Of a stretch of DNA of 64,000 nt, positions 26,302-36,900 are shown in pieces. The position numbers were made by a program, and so were the translations under genes. A model generated the notes under the pieces. The model worked only from the letters and a program-made list of their open reading frames with translations, ran no database searches and was not told the origin of the DNA. The stretch's first letter is position 1, and the number at the start of each line of letters is the position of its first letter. The stretch comes from Panagrolaimus kolymaensis (taxonomy: Eukaryota > Nematoda > Chromadorea > Rhabditida > Panagrolaimidae). Location: positions 1,488,001-1,552,000 of the forward strand of contig JAJQJQ010000008.1 in the NCBI GenBank assembly GCA_028622995.1. The letters run 5' to 3'.

Positions 26302-29300
26302 TTATTGTCGATTTGCTTGTTGTTCAATAGCAGTAAGAACTTCTTGAAAGACAATGTTCTTGGCATAAGGGATCTTCTTCCCATTCATCATGACGGTGTT
26401 TTCATTTCTTACAAAGATTCGGATATCTTGACGACAACGAACTCGGCTTACAGCAACATAGAACTGACCATGAGAAAAACAATCAGTGTTCAATATGATT
26501 CCAACCTTGTTGAGAGTTTGGCCTTGAGCTTTGTTGATGGACATAGCAAAGGCAGGTCGAATAGGAAGTTGAGTTCGAGTAAATTCAGGCCAAGTATCAT
26601 CAGAGGAATCATTGTAGTTGTTAGGTAGAGCAAAGATTGGCATGAGTTGTCCTTTGGAGCTTCCAGTGATAATACGGCATGAAATGTAGTTATCATGAAG
26701 TTTTTCAACGATCATTCGAGTTCCATTACAAAGACCAAGACGGATATCCAAATTTCGAGTAAGCATTACGACAGAACCAATTTTCAAAGAGATCTTGTTG
26801 AAAGGAATGCTTGAGTGTTCAAATGTAGCCAAGATTTCAGGATCATAAGTATCACGACAAAATTCATCATCAGAATAGCGAGCATTGGAAATGGTGTTGA
26901 TTGCAAGATATTCTTTATGTTCACCTTGGAGTTTTGAAATAATTCTTTCATTCAAGTCATTCACGGTCACGTTCAATGGAGCAAGAAGTACTGCATCAGA
27001 AACATAGTCTCGAAATTCTTTGGACGATGGATCAAGTTTGAAGAGTTCAGGAGGATATACGAAGTTGATTACAGGATCTTGATGGTAGTATACAATGTCA
27101 TCAGGAAGTTGAACCTTTGAAGCAGCAAGTTGTAGTCGTCCATTTCCAATATCATTCAACCATGTAGAATAAGTAGGATCACTTGAAGCACGGACATTGG
27201 TAGTCAACGTGTGGATTTTGAAGTTATCACGGAAGAGTTCAGCACAAAGTAGAGAAGCTTCATAAGAGGCTCGAGCACTTTCATGACGCATGACAGGAAG
27301 AAGTTGTTTGAAATCGCCTCCAAGGATGACAGTCTTGTTTCCAAATTTTGAATGATGGTTATCAGCGTCGATGAGTTTTTGGATGAGAGCAGCAACGTGG
27401 TTGAGAACTGAGTAGTGTTGCATTGGAGCTTCGTCCCAGATGATGACATCAGCTTCTTGAATCAATCGAGCAAGTGGATCAGTGAGAGAAATGTTCGGTT
27501 CTTTGTTGATGTCCAATGGGATTCGAAAAGCAGAATGAGCAGTTTGACCACCATTGAGAAGAATAGCAGCAATTCCAGTAGAAGCGACAGCAATGACTTT
27601 TTTTCCTTGACTTCGAAAGAGATTGATCATGGTGTTGTAAACGAAGGTTTTGCCAGTTCCTCCGCTACCTTGAAGGAAGAAAAGACGATCGCGAGTTGGA
27701 TCAGATGTGTTGTCAAGAGATTGTTGAACTTTGTCGATGAAAGCTCGTTGTTCAGTATTGCAATTTCGATAATCTTCAGTACCATCATTGTCAGCAACAG
27801 GAAAAGCATCGTTAATAGCATCAAGGAGTTCATTTTCAGGAACATCAGGAAGTTGAAAGTCGGTGGTTGATTTTTGATGATGGAAAAGAATTGAAGCAAT
27901 GTGAGCAAGAGCACGACGAACACGAACTTCTTTGGATAATGTTGAATTTCGATCGATGAGGTGATCACAATACTTCTCCCACATAGCTTCAGGATCAGTT
28001 GGTTGGTTGTATACCAAGGTAAGAGCAAAGACCACACGACATTCACGTGGCATACATTCTTTAACGATTTCATCCATGGTTTGATAGCAAATCATGTCAT
28101 CAACGAAGAGCTTTTTGGCGACAGCAGCAGAATGGAAGGTTGGAAAGACTTCACCATCAATAGTTCGAACATCTTCATAGCATCTTGGACCACGAACAGT
28201 TTTCAAGAGTTCTCGAAGACAATAGACTTCGACATTGCTTGGATAAACACTGCAAAGACGACCAATAACTTTCCACACATTTTTACGACGTATCCATAGC
28301 TTGTTTGGTTTATCCCATTTGTAGTGTTCCGGAATTTGATGGTACAGTAAGTTGATTGATCGGGTTGAAATATCTTTATCAAAAGCTTTGGAGTTTGCAG
28401 CAAGTTCAGCAAGTTCTTGATTGACCAATTTGAAGAAAGCAGTCAATCGAGAAGTTGGTTTTCCATTTGGATCAGTTCCATCACTTTGCACCATCTCAGC
28501 AATTTGTTCTTCTTCAGCATCAGCATTGAATACGATGTTGTGTTGGCCTTCTAGATGGACTTCGAGTTCATGAACAGAGTGTGACATTTTTGTGACGAAC
28601 ATTCCAAAGAGCCGTTCCATAGCTTCAGCTGCACCGGTGACCTTGACTTTTCGATATTGGACAATTTCGTTGTAGTCTACGATGTTATCTTGACGTGATT
28701 CAAAGTTGTTTTGTTTTCGAACGGAGACGAAAGCTTGATCTGTACCTTTGTTGATGTATTTGTAGAGATATTTGATTGCTCTCACACCTCCGCAATGTTC
28801 GACGTTGATGTGAGAGTTGTATTTGAGAAGCAAGTACCGATTATGAGCGATGACATATTGATTGGTGATTGGTACAGCTCGAGGTTTTCCATTAAGATTC
28901 AGATCAGATCTTCCATCATCAGAGCGTTTGATTTGAGCATATCCATCTTTGCGCATCACAGTTTCTTCAGCATAAGCTTTCGGAAAATCTTTTCCACATA
29001 CTCCTGGTTGTCTTCCAGCTCCACAAACAACTTTGCATTTCTTTGAATCATGAACCATGAAGGAAAGAACATATTCAGAATATCTTCGTTGATGTGCAGC
29101 TTCATAGGATGTATCAGTTTCTACAGGTAAAATTGGTAGTTCAGCAGAGATCAGATCATCAACTTTTTCAGGAGTTTCATATTTGTAGCCGTCTTCCATG
29201 ATCAGAAGAATGTGAAGATGTGGCATGCCACGTTTTTGATGTTCAAGTGTAACAGAGTGGGCTTTTACACGACCAAGAAGATGAGGAGCTTTCAAAATAT

Positions 29301-32091
29301 CATCCAAGAAGAGTTTGGCTTTGAGGTTGAAGACACGGCAGATGAGATCAGGACGATCAACCCACGTTTCCCCTGGACGAAGGTTTTCAGTGATTTCTTG
29401 CCACCTTGGATTTCCAGTAAAAGTGATGAAGAGAGAAGGCACACCAAAGCGGTTGCAAATTGCGATGTTGTCCTTGAATTTGGATTGCATGTATCTTCTA
29501 CCACCGCGATAGTTCTTTTTCAATAAGATAGTTTTACCAAGTTTTTTCCCTTTGAGTTGTTCATCACCATCCAGTTTTGCTTGTAAAGCAGCACGAAGTC
29601 GGTCGCAGCCATCAGATCGAAAGTTTGAATTTTCTTGGACTTCTTCCATTTTATCAAGTTGTTGACGCTCCACGTTCAGATGAGCATTGATGATGTAGGC
29701 GGCACTGAGATCTTTTTGGCCAGTCACAGGATTGAAGACATTTTTTTCATATTCATCACGATCAAAGACCATGGATTTGTAGTGTTGTCGCAAGGAGACA
29801 TCAGTTCTAGTTCGAGGTCCTTGAGGTTCATCTACGTCATCAGAATCAGAGTGATCTTCTTCAGCAGTAGCATCAGCAGCAAGAGGTCCAGCAGGTTGTT
29901 GATTGATGTTTAGCTTCTTGATTCCAGGTTGCCATCCTTCTTGTCCAAATACAAAAATCAACGGAAAAGCAGCAGCATCACGATGAGGATCCCAGAAAGG
30001 AATATGGCGTATATTGTTTCTTCCATCGCGAGCAATTCCAAACATAATGCCTTTGGGTGGTTCACCATCTTCAGAGCGGTAGATGGAAAAGATTTGGCCT
30101 TCAACAGTTGGAATATTCAAGCAGCCTCGATGAGTTTGAGCATCTTTTCCATTTTCCCATACCAAGTAAAAGCGTTTTACTTCTTCGTTCTTTTCCAGAC
30201 ATTCAGCTTCATAATCAGCGAGAACATCTTTCATGTGTAGTAAAGCCTTGGCAAGAGGATTATATTCACGTAGCATAGCTTCAAGAAGACCAATGATTTC
30301 TTTATTGTTGACGTCTTTCTTCCATGTATACCGTTTTGAGTCGTTTTCAAGGCGATTCTTGACAGCATCATCAAATTCAAGCATGTAGTTTTGGTTGAAT
30401 GCAGGAGCCTTTCCATTGACAGGGATCAAATCACCAACGTCATGATGGATTTCACCTTGGATTTTGAAGACGTCCATGTGATTCTTGACATTTTCAGTTC
30501 TTGAAGCCATTGACATCAGATTGTTGTATTTTCTTGAGTTGAGTTTGAATTCCTTGAAATTGTTGAGATGGTCCCATCTTGGTGGCATTCGAGGAAGATT
30601 TGGAGGCGCAACGGCACCATTCGAACAGCAGGCACTTAAAGTTTCACCATCGAAGAGAAAAGCTTTACAATGTCGACATCGCTTGCACATAGGACCAAGA
30701 TAGTTGAGATCAGGAGATAATTTGGAGCTGTTGAGAGCAAAAGGAACACCACGACGACGAAAAGAGGCGAGTTCACGTTGGACTTTTTCATAGTATAGCT
30801 TCATGGTATGTGGAGTATTTGGTAGAACACGTTGAGATCTTCGAAGAGTGATGATATCAATCATTCTTCCTCCTTCAGGTAATTCTGTGATAATTCGAAT
30901 TAAGTTGTTTTCAATAGGAAGTTCTCGTGGTACGACATCAGCAGTTGGAAGTTGAAGAGCTTGATTTCGTTCGTAAGGTGTTGGAGTCCATGAGTCGAGA
31001 TTTTGATGAAATTGTTGACCAACATTAAGATCATTCAAACGCCTAAGCAAGTAGAGCATACGTTGACGTTCAAAAGAAATATCCAAATCAAGTCGAATTG
31101 TAGCACCATGGAAAGCGATAAGTTCAGCGAAGAGAAGAATGTATGGACCACAGTTGATTGAGTCACGTTGATGGTTGATGGTGTAGAGGTCAGCTTGACG
31201 CAGTTCCACACCATCTCCAATAACTTGAGCAGCACGAAGATCGTCAAGAATAATTCTACAGAGAGCTTTTTCATCTTCCGGAATTCCATTTGCGCAAGCA
31301 CCAACGCTAAGCGAATCATAGTAAGTTGCAACTTCAGTTACCAAGTTGATTGAGAGAAGAGTCCAATGAATACCATGGATTTGTAAAGGACAGAGAATGA
31401 GTTCGGGATGATCAGGAAAGACGCGAAGAAAGTGGCGAATGTTCAATGGTCTAACATTTGCATTCCGACGATTAGCATGTTGTGCAGCGCGAAGATTGAC
31501 ATAATGAGTGTCCAATATTGCAATTTCTTCAAAACATCCATTAGAAGCATGTGCGGCCATAGCACCCCGATATGCCATTATTTGAGCATCGTTAAACCAT
31601 GGTTGAGTTGACAAAAGTTCGTTGCCGGAAAAGATCAAGCCACTATAATCAGGATGGTTTATTTCATCTTCAGCGTCATCACGTCGCATCCTTTCTTCGT
31701 ATTGGTTGTCCATCATTGAGCCCGTGTTTGTAGCTTGAGAAGTGTATGGCGGTTCATCAGATGTCTGTTGTTCAGCCGCTTGTGGCGCATGTTGTCTTCT
31801 TAACAGTGGATCATCTTCAGTAGGAGCTTCGGTGGTATCCATAAATTCTTCACCTTCATCATTCGTTGGAGTAGTTGTAATCGTCGTAGTCGTTGTAGTC
31901 GTTGAAGTCGTTGAAGTCGTTGAAGTCGTTGTTGGTTGTTGAGGAGCACTTGACGATGTTGGTGGATCAAGATTTGAATCAATTGAATCAGCAGCTACAC
32001 GTTGAGATTTCGATTTTTCTTTATAATCTTTATTGTAAGCACGTTGGCGAGCAGCTTTAGCTTCAAGAGAAACCTTCTTTGTCTTTGGCAT
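26302..32091 (-). CDS. Helitron transposase: Ulp1-like protease, HUH Rep nuclease, PIF1-type helicase (1929 aa)
   Basis: Single uninterrupted ORF, no introns, ATG in the context AACAATGCC. Residues 1-100 are basic then Thr-rich (TTTSTTSTTST, encoded by a GTT/GTC repeat). Residues about 150-350 resemble a C48/Ulp1 cysteine protease, with His242-Trp243, Asp259 in TYYDS, Gln308 and Cys314 in INCGPY. A Cys cluster (CKRCRHC, 469-475, and CC at 488-489) follows. The Rep domain shows FITFTGNPRW (888-897), the HUH motif PHLHILL with His958 and His960, and paired tyrosines Tyr1108/Tyr1112 in KYLYKYINKG. The helicase has Walker A GSGGTGKT (1475-1482), Walker B IIWDEA (1550-1555), GGDFKQLLPV (1591-1600), INKAQGQTL (1852-1860) and VAVSRV (1879-1884). 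In known Helitrons the Rep nicks and joins single strands and the helicase unwinds during rolling-circle transposition. All key residues are present, so it may be active. Confidence 0.95.
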   Translation of the reverse strand: MPKTKKVSLEAKAARQRAYNKDYKEKSKSQRVAADSIDSNLDPPTSSSAPQQPTTTSTTSTTSTTTTTTTITTTPTNDEGEEFMDTTEAPTEDDPLLRRQHAPQAAEQQTSDEPPYTSQATNTGSMMDNQYEERMRRDDAEDEINHPDYSGLIFSGNELLSTQPWFNDAQIMAYRGAMAAHASNGCFEEIAILDTHYVNLRAAQHANRRNANVRPLNIRHFLRVFPDHPELILCPLQIHGIHWTLLSINLVTEVATYYDSLSVGACANGIPEDEKALCRIILDDLRAAQVIGDGVELRQADLYTINHQRDSINCGPYILLFAELIAFHGATIRLDLDISFERQRMLYLLRRLNDLNVGQQFHQNLDSWTPTPYERNQALQLPTADVVPRELPIENNLIRIITELPEGGRMIDIITLRRSQRVLPNTPHTMKLYYEKVQRELASFRRRGVPFALNSSKLSPDLNYLGPMCKRCRHCKAFLFDGETLSACCSNGAVAPPNLPRMPPRWDHLNNFKEFKLNSRKYNNLMSMASRTENVKNHMDVFKIQGEIHHDVGDLIPVNGKAPAFNQNYMLEFDDAVKNRLENDSKRYTWKKDVNNKEIIGLLEAMLREYNPLAKALLHMKDVLADYEAECLEKNEEVKRFYLVWENGKDAQTHRGCLNIPTVEGQIFSIYRSEDGEPPKGIMFGIARDGRNNIRHIPFWDPHRDAAAFPLIFVFGQEGWQPGIKKLNINQQPAGPLAADATAEEDHSDSDDVDEPQGPRTRTDVSLRQHYKSMVFDRDEYEKNVFNPVTGQKDLSAAYIINAHLNVERQQLDKMEEVQENSNFRSDGCDRLRAALQAKLDGDEQLKGKKLGKTILLKKNYRGGRRYMQSKFKDNIAICNRFGVPSLFITFTGNPRWQEITENLRPGETWVDRPDLICRVFNLKAKLFLDDILKAPHLLGRVKAHSVTLEHQKRGMPHLHILLIMEDGYKYETPEKVDDLISAELPILPVETDTSYEAAHQRRYSEYVLSFMVHDSKKCKVVCGAGRQPGVCGKDFPKAYAEETVMRKDGYAQIKRSDDGRSDLNLNGKPRAVPITNQYVIAHNRYLLLKYNSHINVEHCGGVRAIKYLYKYINKGTDQAFVSVRKQNNFESRQDNIVDYNEIVQYRKVKVTGAAEAMERLFGMFVTKMSHSVHELEVHLEGQHNIVFNADAEEEQIAEMVQSDGTDPNGKPTSRLTAFFKLVNQELAELAANSKAFDKDISTRSINLLYHQIPEHYKWDKPNKLWIRRKNVWKVIGRLCSVYPSNVEVYCLRELLKTVRGPRCYEDVRTIDGEVFPTFHSAAVAKKLFVDDMICYQTMDEIVKECMPRECRVVFALTLVYNQPTDPEAMWEKYCDHLIDRNSTLSKEVRVRRALAHIASILFHHQKSTTDFQLPDVPENELLDAINDAFPVADNDGTEDYRNCNTEQRAFIDKVQQSLDNTSDPTRDRLFFLQGSGGTGKTFVYNTMINLFRSQGKKVIAVASTGIAAILLNGGQTAHSAFRIPLDINKEPNISLTDPLARLIQEADVIIWDEAPMQHYSVLNHVAALIQKLIDADNHHSKFGNKTVILGGDFKQLLPVMRHESARASYEASLLCAELFRDNFKIHTLTTNVRASSDPTYSTWLNDIGNGRLQLAASKVQLPDDIVYYHQDPVINFVYPPELFKLDPSSKEFRDYVSDAVLLAPLNVTVNDLNERIISKLQGEHKEYLAINTISNARYSDDEFCRDTYDPEILATFEHSSIPFNKISLKIGSVVMLTRNLDIRLGLCNGTRMIVEKLHDNYISCRIITGSSKGQLMPIFALPNNYNDSSDDTWPEFTRTQLPIRPAFAMSINKAQGQTLNKVGIILNTDCFSHGQFYVAVSRVRCRQDIRIFVRNENTVMMNGKKIPYAKNIVFQEVLTAIEQQANRQ

Positions 32092-32634
32092 TGTTGAACT
32101 TCGAATCTATAAATTAATATTGTTGTAGTTTTATTTTTATTTTTGTTTAAATATTTTACAATGCGCGATCACAAAGTTTTTTATATGACGATAAAACGAC
32201 AAAATAATTAAATATCTCATGAAAAGAGCAAATAGTTGTAATAGCTACTACTAAGAGTGATTGTTTGTGAAATCCAATATTAATTATTAGAAATCAATTA
32301 AATAACTTGAAAAAGTTATGGAAAATATATGATGTATGTGTCCACATTCGAGTGTAGCTCACAAAACATACTTTCTATAGAAATTGCTTTAAAGTGCTTT
32401 CAAAGCAACCCAAAAATTAATCTTCAAATAAAGAATGTAAAACATCCATTTGATAGGTTTGTATAAGAATAAAAAAAAGATAAAGTTGAAAAGATAAACC
32501 AATCTTGATGTTGATGAGAACATAGTTGAGTATTGAAGAGCACTGCTTATAGGGTGGTGCTTCGGCTATTCCAAAGGCTTTTGCTTCGGCTAACTCGAAG
32601 ACTTTTTCTAGGAAACCTACGGGGGCTTAGTTGA

Positions 32635-32667
32635 CACTTATCTTTATAAAAAAACAAAAGATAAGTG
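32635..32667. repeat. Perfect 11-bp inverted repeat
   Basis: CACTTATCTTT and AAAGATAAGTG flank an 11-nt A-rich loop, upstream of the Helitron transposase. It could be a hairpin in the transcript or the edge of an older insertion. Confidence 0.7.
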
Positions 32668-33536
32668 AGGAGATCAAAGGGTTTGAGGCTATGAAACTCG
32701 CTTTCAACTTTTTTCATCCTCCTTTGATGTCGTCCGTAACATTAGTGGAATAAAAAAAGCATATTGAAAGCAAGCCTCATATTTAATAGATACGAACTTC
32801 CATTTCCACTTTTACTTTCAAATCCATTTCCAAAAAATATGAAAATGATGTGTTTTTTGTATTTATTTTTGTTTGTTTTTTTAAAAAGTTTCGTTAAATT
32901 TTTTGATTTGTGTATGAGAAAGTTTTTTTAAGTTTTTTGGAAAAGTGGAAGTTCGCTAATCATTTGAAAATGATATTACTAACCTCAATTATCGATAATT
33001 GGTGGCCCTAGGTACGCAACAAAAAGAGTATCAGATACGTTACGTGGAAAATCCAAGAATGAAGTTCGAGGAAATGAGGCCGCAGGGAACATGCGCAAGG
33101 CAGGTCTGTGACCATCCCTGACAGTTATACTGACCATCGAAGAATCAAAAAAATTAAACCGGAAGCCATTAAAAACTGAAATAACCGAGACGATGAATGC
33201 ATTTAGTGAGCGAGGCAAGAGCAGAAGGAAGCAATTTTCAAAAACAAAAAAATTTTTTTCAAAATCTAAGCAATTTTTTATAAGTTTGTTTTTTTCCTCT
33301 ATTAATAGTTCATGTATATTAATTAACACATCAAAATAGCATTCAAAATTATTAAAAGCTTTTTAAAGGGATATTTTTAAGTTTTTATGGATAAATTGTG
33401 CAAAAAAGTGAAAAATATGCAAGTTTACTTAATTTTTCGGTTAAAATGGGTCAAAAATGTGTTTAAAAATTTGCATAAATTATTTTAATAATATTCCCCT
33501 TCATTTTTTAGTTAAACATTTTCAAATACCATTTTT

Positions 33537-33613
33537 ATCACTTTCGGGGAGTCGAACTTTCTTACTTTTTTCCTTTTGGCAGTCCTTGGCCTTCACCACT
33601 GAGCAAAAGCGAC
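33537..33613 (-). pseudogene. Degenerate tRNA-like sequence
   Basis: On the minus strand the ends GTCGCTT and AAGTGAT can pair over 7 positions with two G-U pairs. There is an A-box-like TTGCTCAGTGGTGAAGG and a B-box-like AGTTCGACTCC. The T stem and anticodon stem do not pair, so this is not a working tRNA. It may be a tRNA-derived SINE remnant or chance. Confidence 0.25.
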
Positions 33614-33964
33614 AAAGGAAAAGACGCATGTTGCAAAATTTTTTCGAAAAAATTGAAAATTTGGACCTCTAAAAAACCATGGGAAGACGTTTTCTGAAAT
33701 ACCTGGATGCTTTTATTGATATATCGTTAGGAAAATCAAATTCTAAATATGATGATTATTACTGAGTTCGAAGTTCAGACATATTCGATTAATTGGAAAA
33801 AAAGTTTTAGTCAAAAAACATGTTTTTTTGATGAAAAAAAATTTGCATATTTTTTGAAAATTGTTCGCTGGAGAATGATCCCTATAGTCTACGGATTCGG
33901 AATCTGTAAAAAAAATTAGGATATATGAACGGGGAAAAAGTGGTATGGGCGTAGGTACCAAATT

Positions 33965-33980
33965 TTTCAGTGTACAGTGA
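33965..33980 (-). other. Helitron 5' terminus
   Basis: On the element's strand the end reads TCACTGTACACTGAAA, beginning with the TC expected of Helitrons. The satellite resumes at 33981. Confidence 0.7.
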
Positions 33981-36900
33981 AATTCAACAAAACTTTTTTG
34001 TTGAAACATTAGAAAATTCATAGGTTCTTCCAAAAATGAATGCAATGCACCAAACTTTAATAAATTTTGTTCCATCGAAATGACAAGCATCTGGCGAGTT
34101 AGAATGTAAATAAAAAAATGTAAAAATAATTCAACAAAACTTTTTTGTTGAAACATTAGAAAATTCATAGGTTCTTCCAAAAATGAAGGCAATGCACCAA
34201 ACATTAATAATTTTTGTTCCATCGAAATGACAAGCATCTGGCGAGTTAGAAGGTAAATAAAAAAATGTAAAAATTATTCAACTAAACTTTTTTGTTGAAA
34301 CATTAGAAAATTCATAGGTTCTTCCAAAAATGAAGGCAATGCACCAAACATTAATAATTTTTGTTCCATCGAAATGACAAGCATCTGGCGAGTTAGAAGG
34401 TAAATAAAAAAATGTAAAAATAATTCAACAAAACTTTTTTGTTGAAACATTAGAAAATTCATAGGTTCTTCCAAAAATGAATGCAATGCACCAAACTTTA
34501 ATAAATTTTGTTCCATCGAAATGACAAGCATCTGGCGAGTTAGAATGTAAATAAAAAAATGTAAAAATAATTCAACAAAACTTTTTTGTTGAAACATTAG
34601 AAAATTCATAGGTTCTTCCAAAAATGAAGGCAATGCACCAAACATTAATAATTTTTGTTCCATCGAAATGACAAGCATCTGGCGAGTTAGAAGGTAAATA
34701 AAAAAATGTAAAAATTATTCAACTAAACTTTTTTGTTGAAACATTAGAAAATTCATAGGTTCTTCCAAAAATGAAGGCAATGCACCAAACATTAATAATT
34801 TTTGTTCCATCGAAATGACAAGCATCTGGCGAGTTAGAAGGTAAATAAAAAAATGTAAAAATAATTCAACAAAACTTTTTTGTTGAAACATTAGAAAATT
34901 CATAGGTTCTTCCAAAAATGAATGCAATGCACCAAACTTTAATAAATTTTGTTCCATCGAAATGACAAGCATCTGGCGAGTTAGAATGTAAATAAAAAAA
35001 TGTAAAAATAATTCAACAAAACTTTTTTGTTGAAACATTAGAAAATTCATAGGTTCTTCCAAAAATGAAGGCAATGCACCAAACATTAATAAATTTTGTT
35101 CCATCGAAATGACAAGCATCTGGCGAGTTAGAAGGTAAATAAAAAAATGTAAAAATAATTCAACAAAACTTTTTTGTTGAAACATTAGAAAATTCATAGG
35201 TTCTTCCAAAAATGAAGGCAATGAACCAAACTTTAATAATTTTTGTTCCATCGAAATGACAAGCATCTGGCGAGTTAGAAGGTAAATAAAAAAATGTAAA
35301 AATAATTCAACTAAACTTTTTTGTTGAAACATTAGAAAATTCATAGGTTCTTCCAAAAATGAAGGCAATGCACCAAACATTAATAATTATTGTTCCATCG
35401 AAATGACAAGCATCTGGCGAGTTAGAAGGTAAATAAAATCTAATAAAAATAATTCAACAAAACTTTTTTGTTGAAACATTAGAAAATTCATAGGTATTTC
35501 CAAGAATGAAGGCAATGCACCAAACATTAATAATTTTTGTTCCATCGAAATGACAAGCATCTGGCGAGTTAGAAGGTAAATAAAAAAATGTAAAAATTAT
35601 TCAACTAAACTTTTTTGTTGAAACATTAGAAAATTCATAGGTTCTTCCAAAAATGAAGGCAATGCACCAAACATTAATAATTTTTGTTCCATCGAAATGA
35701 CAAGCATCTGGCGAGTTAGAAGGTAAATAAAAAAATGTAAAAATTATTCAACTAAACTTTTTTGTTGAAACATTAGAAAATTCATAGGTTCTTCCAAAAA
35801 TGAAGGCAATGCACCAAACATTAATAATTTTTGTTCCATCGAAATGACAAGCATCTGGCGAGTTAGAAGGTAAATAAAAAAATGTAAAAATAATTCAACA
35901 AAACTTTTTTGTTGAAACATTAGAAAATTCATAGGTTCTTCCAAAAATGAATGCAATGCACCAAACTTTAATAAATTTTGTTCCATCGAAATGACAAGCA
36001 TCTGGCGAGTTAGAAGGTAAATAAAAAAATGTAAAAATAATTCAACAAAACTTTTTTGTTGAAACATTAGAAAATTCATAGGTATTTCCAAAAATGAAGG
36101 CAATGCACCAAACATTAATAAATTTTGTTCCATCGAAATGACAAGCATCTGGCGAGTTAGAAGGTAAATAAAAAAATGTAAAAATAATTCAACAAAACTT
36201 TTTTGTTGAAACATTAGAAAATTCATAGGTATTTCCAAAAATGAAGGCAATGCACCAAACATTAATAAATTTTGTTCCATCGAAATGACAAGCATCTGGC
36301 GAGTTAGAAGGTAAATAAAAAAATGTAAAAATAATTCAACAAAACTTTTTTGTTGAAACATTAGAAAATTCATAGGTTCTTCCAAAAATGAAGGCAATGC
36401 ACCAAACATTAATAAATTTTGTTCCATCGAAATGACAAGCATCTGGCGAGTTAGAAGGTAAATAAAAAAATGTAAAAATAATTCAACAAAACTTTTTTGT
36501 TGAAACATTAGAAAATTTATAGGTATTTCCAAAAATGAAGGCAATGCACCAAACATTAATAAATTTTGTTCCATCGAAATGACAAGCATCTGGCGAGTTA
36601 GAAGGTAAATAAAAAAATGTAAAAATAATTCAACAAAACTTTTTTGTTGAAACATTAGAAAATTCATAGGTATTTCCAAAAATGAAGGCAATGCACCAAA
36701 CATTAATAAATTTTGTTCCATCGAGATGAAAAGCATTTGGCGTGTTAGAAGGTAAATAAAAAAATGTAAAAATAATTCAACAAAACTTTTTTGTTGAAAC
36801 ATTAGAAAATTCATAGGTTCTTCCAAAAATGAAGGCAATGCACCAAACATTAATAAATTTTGTTCCATCGAAATGACAAGCATCTGGCGAGTTAGAAGGT

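Larger units (their letters stand above)
25685..33980 (-). mobile_element. Helitron rolling-circle transposon, apparently full length (8.3 kb)
   Basis: The element interrupts the satellite cleanly: monomer sequence stops at ...AAAAATAA (25684) and resumes with AATTCAAC (33981) in the same monomer phase. On the coding (minus) strand it starts TCACTGTACACTG and ends GGATCCACTGG, that is 5' TC and 3' CTRR (CTGG), the canonical Helitron termini. A GC-rich hairpin lies 42 nt inside the 3' end. The flanks share AA/TT. Either the element generated no duplication and its true start is two bases further out, or a 2-bp TT is duplicated. It carries one long Rep-helicase ORF and about 1.9 kb of 5' noncoding sequence that may hold other repeats. 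Confidence 0.9.
32092..33980. other. Helitron 5' noncoding region, possibly composite
   Basis: 1.9 kb between the element's 5' end and the transposase ATG. It holds a perfect 11-bp inverted repeat (32635-32667), a second inverted repeat ATCAAAGG/CCTTTGAT (32673-32680 and 32721-32728), a more GC-rich patch at 32985-33130 that reads as about 50 coding-like codons on the minus strand, and a tRNA-like stretch (33537-33613). No intact gene is visible. Confidence 0.5.

Noticed and set aside
26305..31942. Plus-strand open frames inside the Helitron
   Set aside because: They are antisense shadows of the 1929-aa transposase frame, which carries all the recognisable motifs.
33537..33613. Functional tRNA gene
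   Set aside because: Acceptor ends and promoter boxes are recognisable, but T and anticodon stems do not pair; kept only as a low-confidence remnant.
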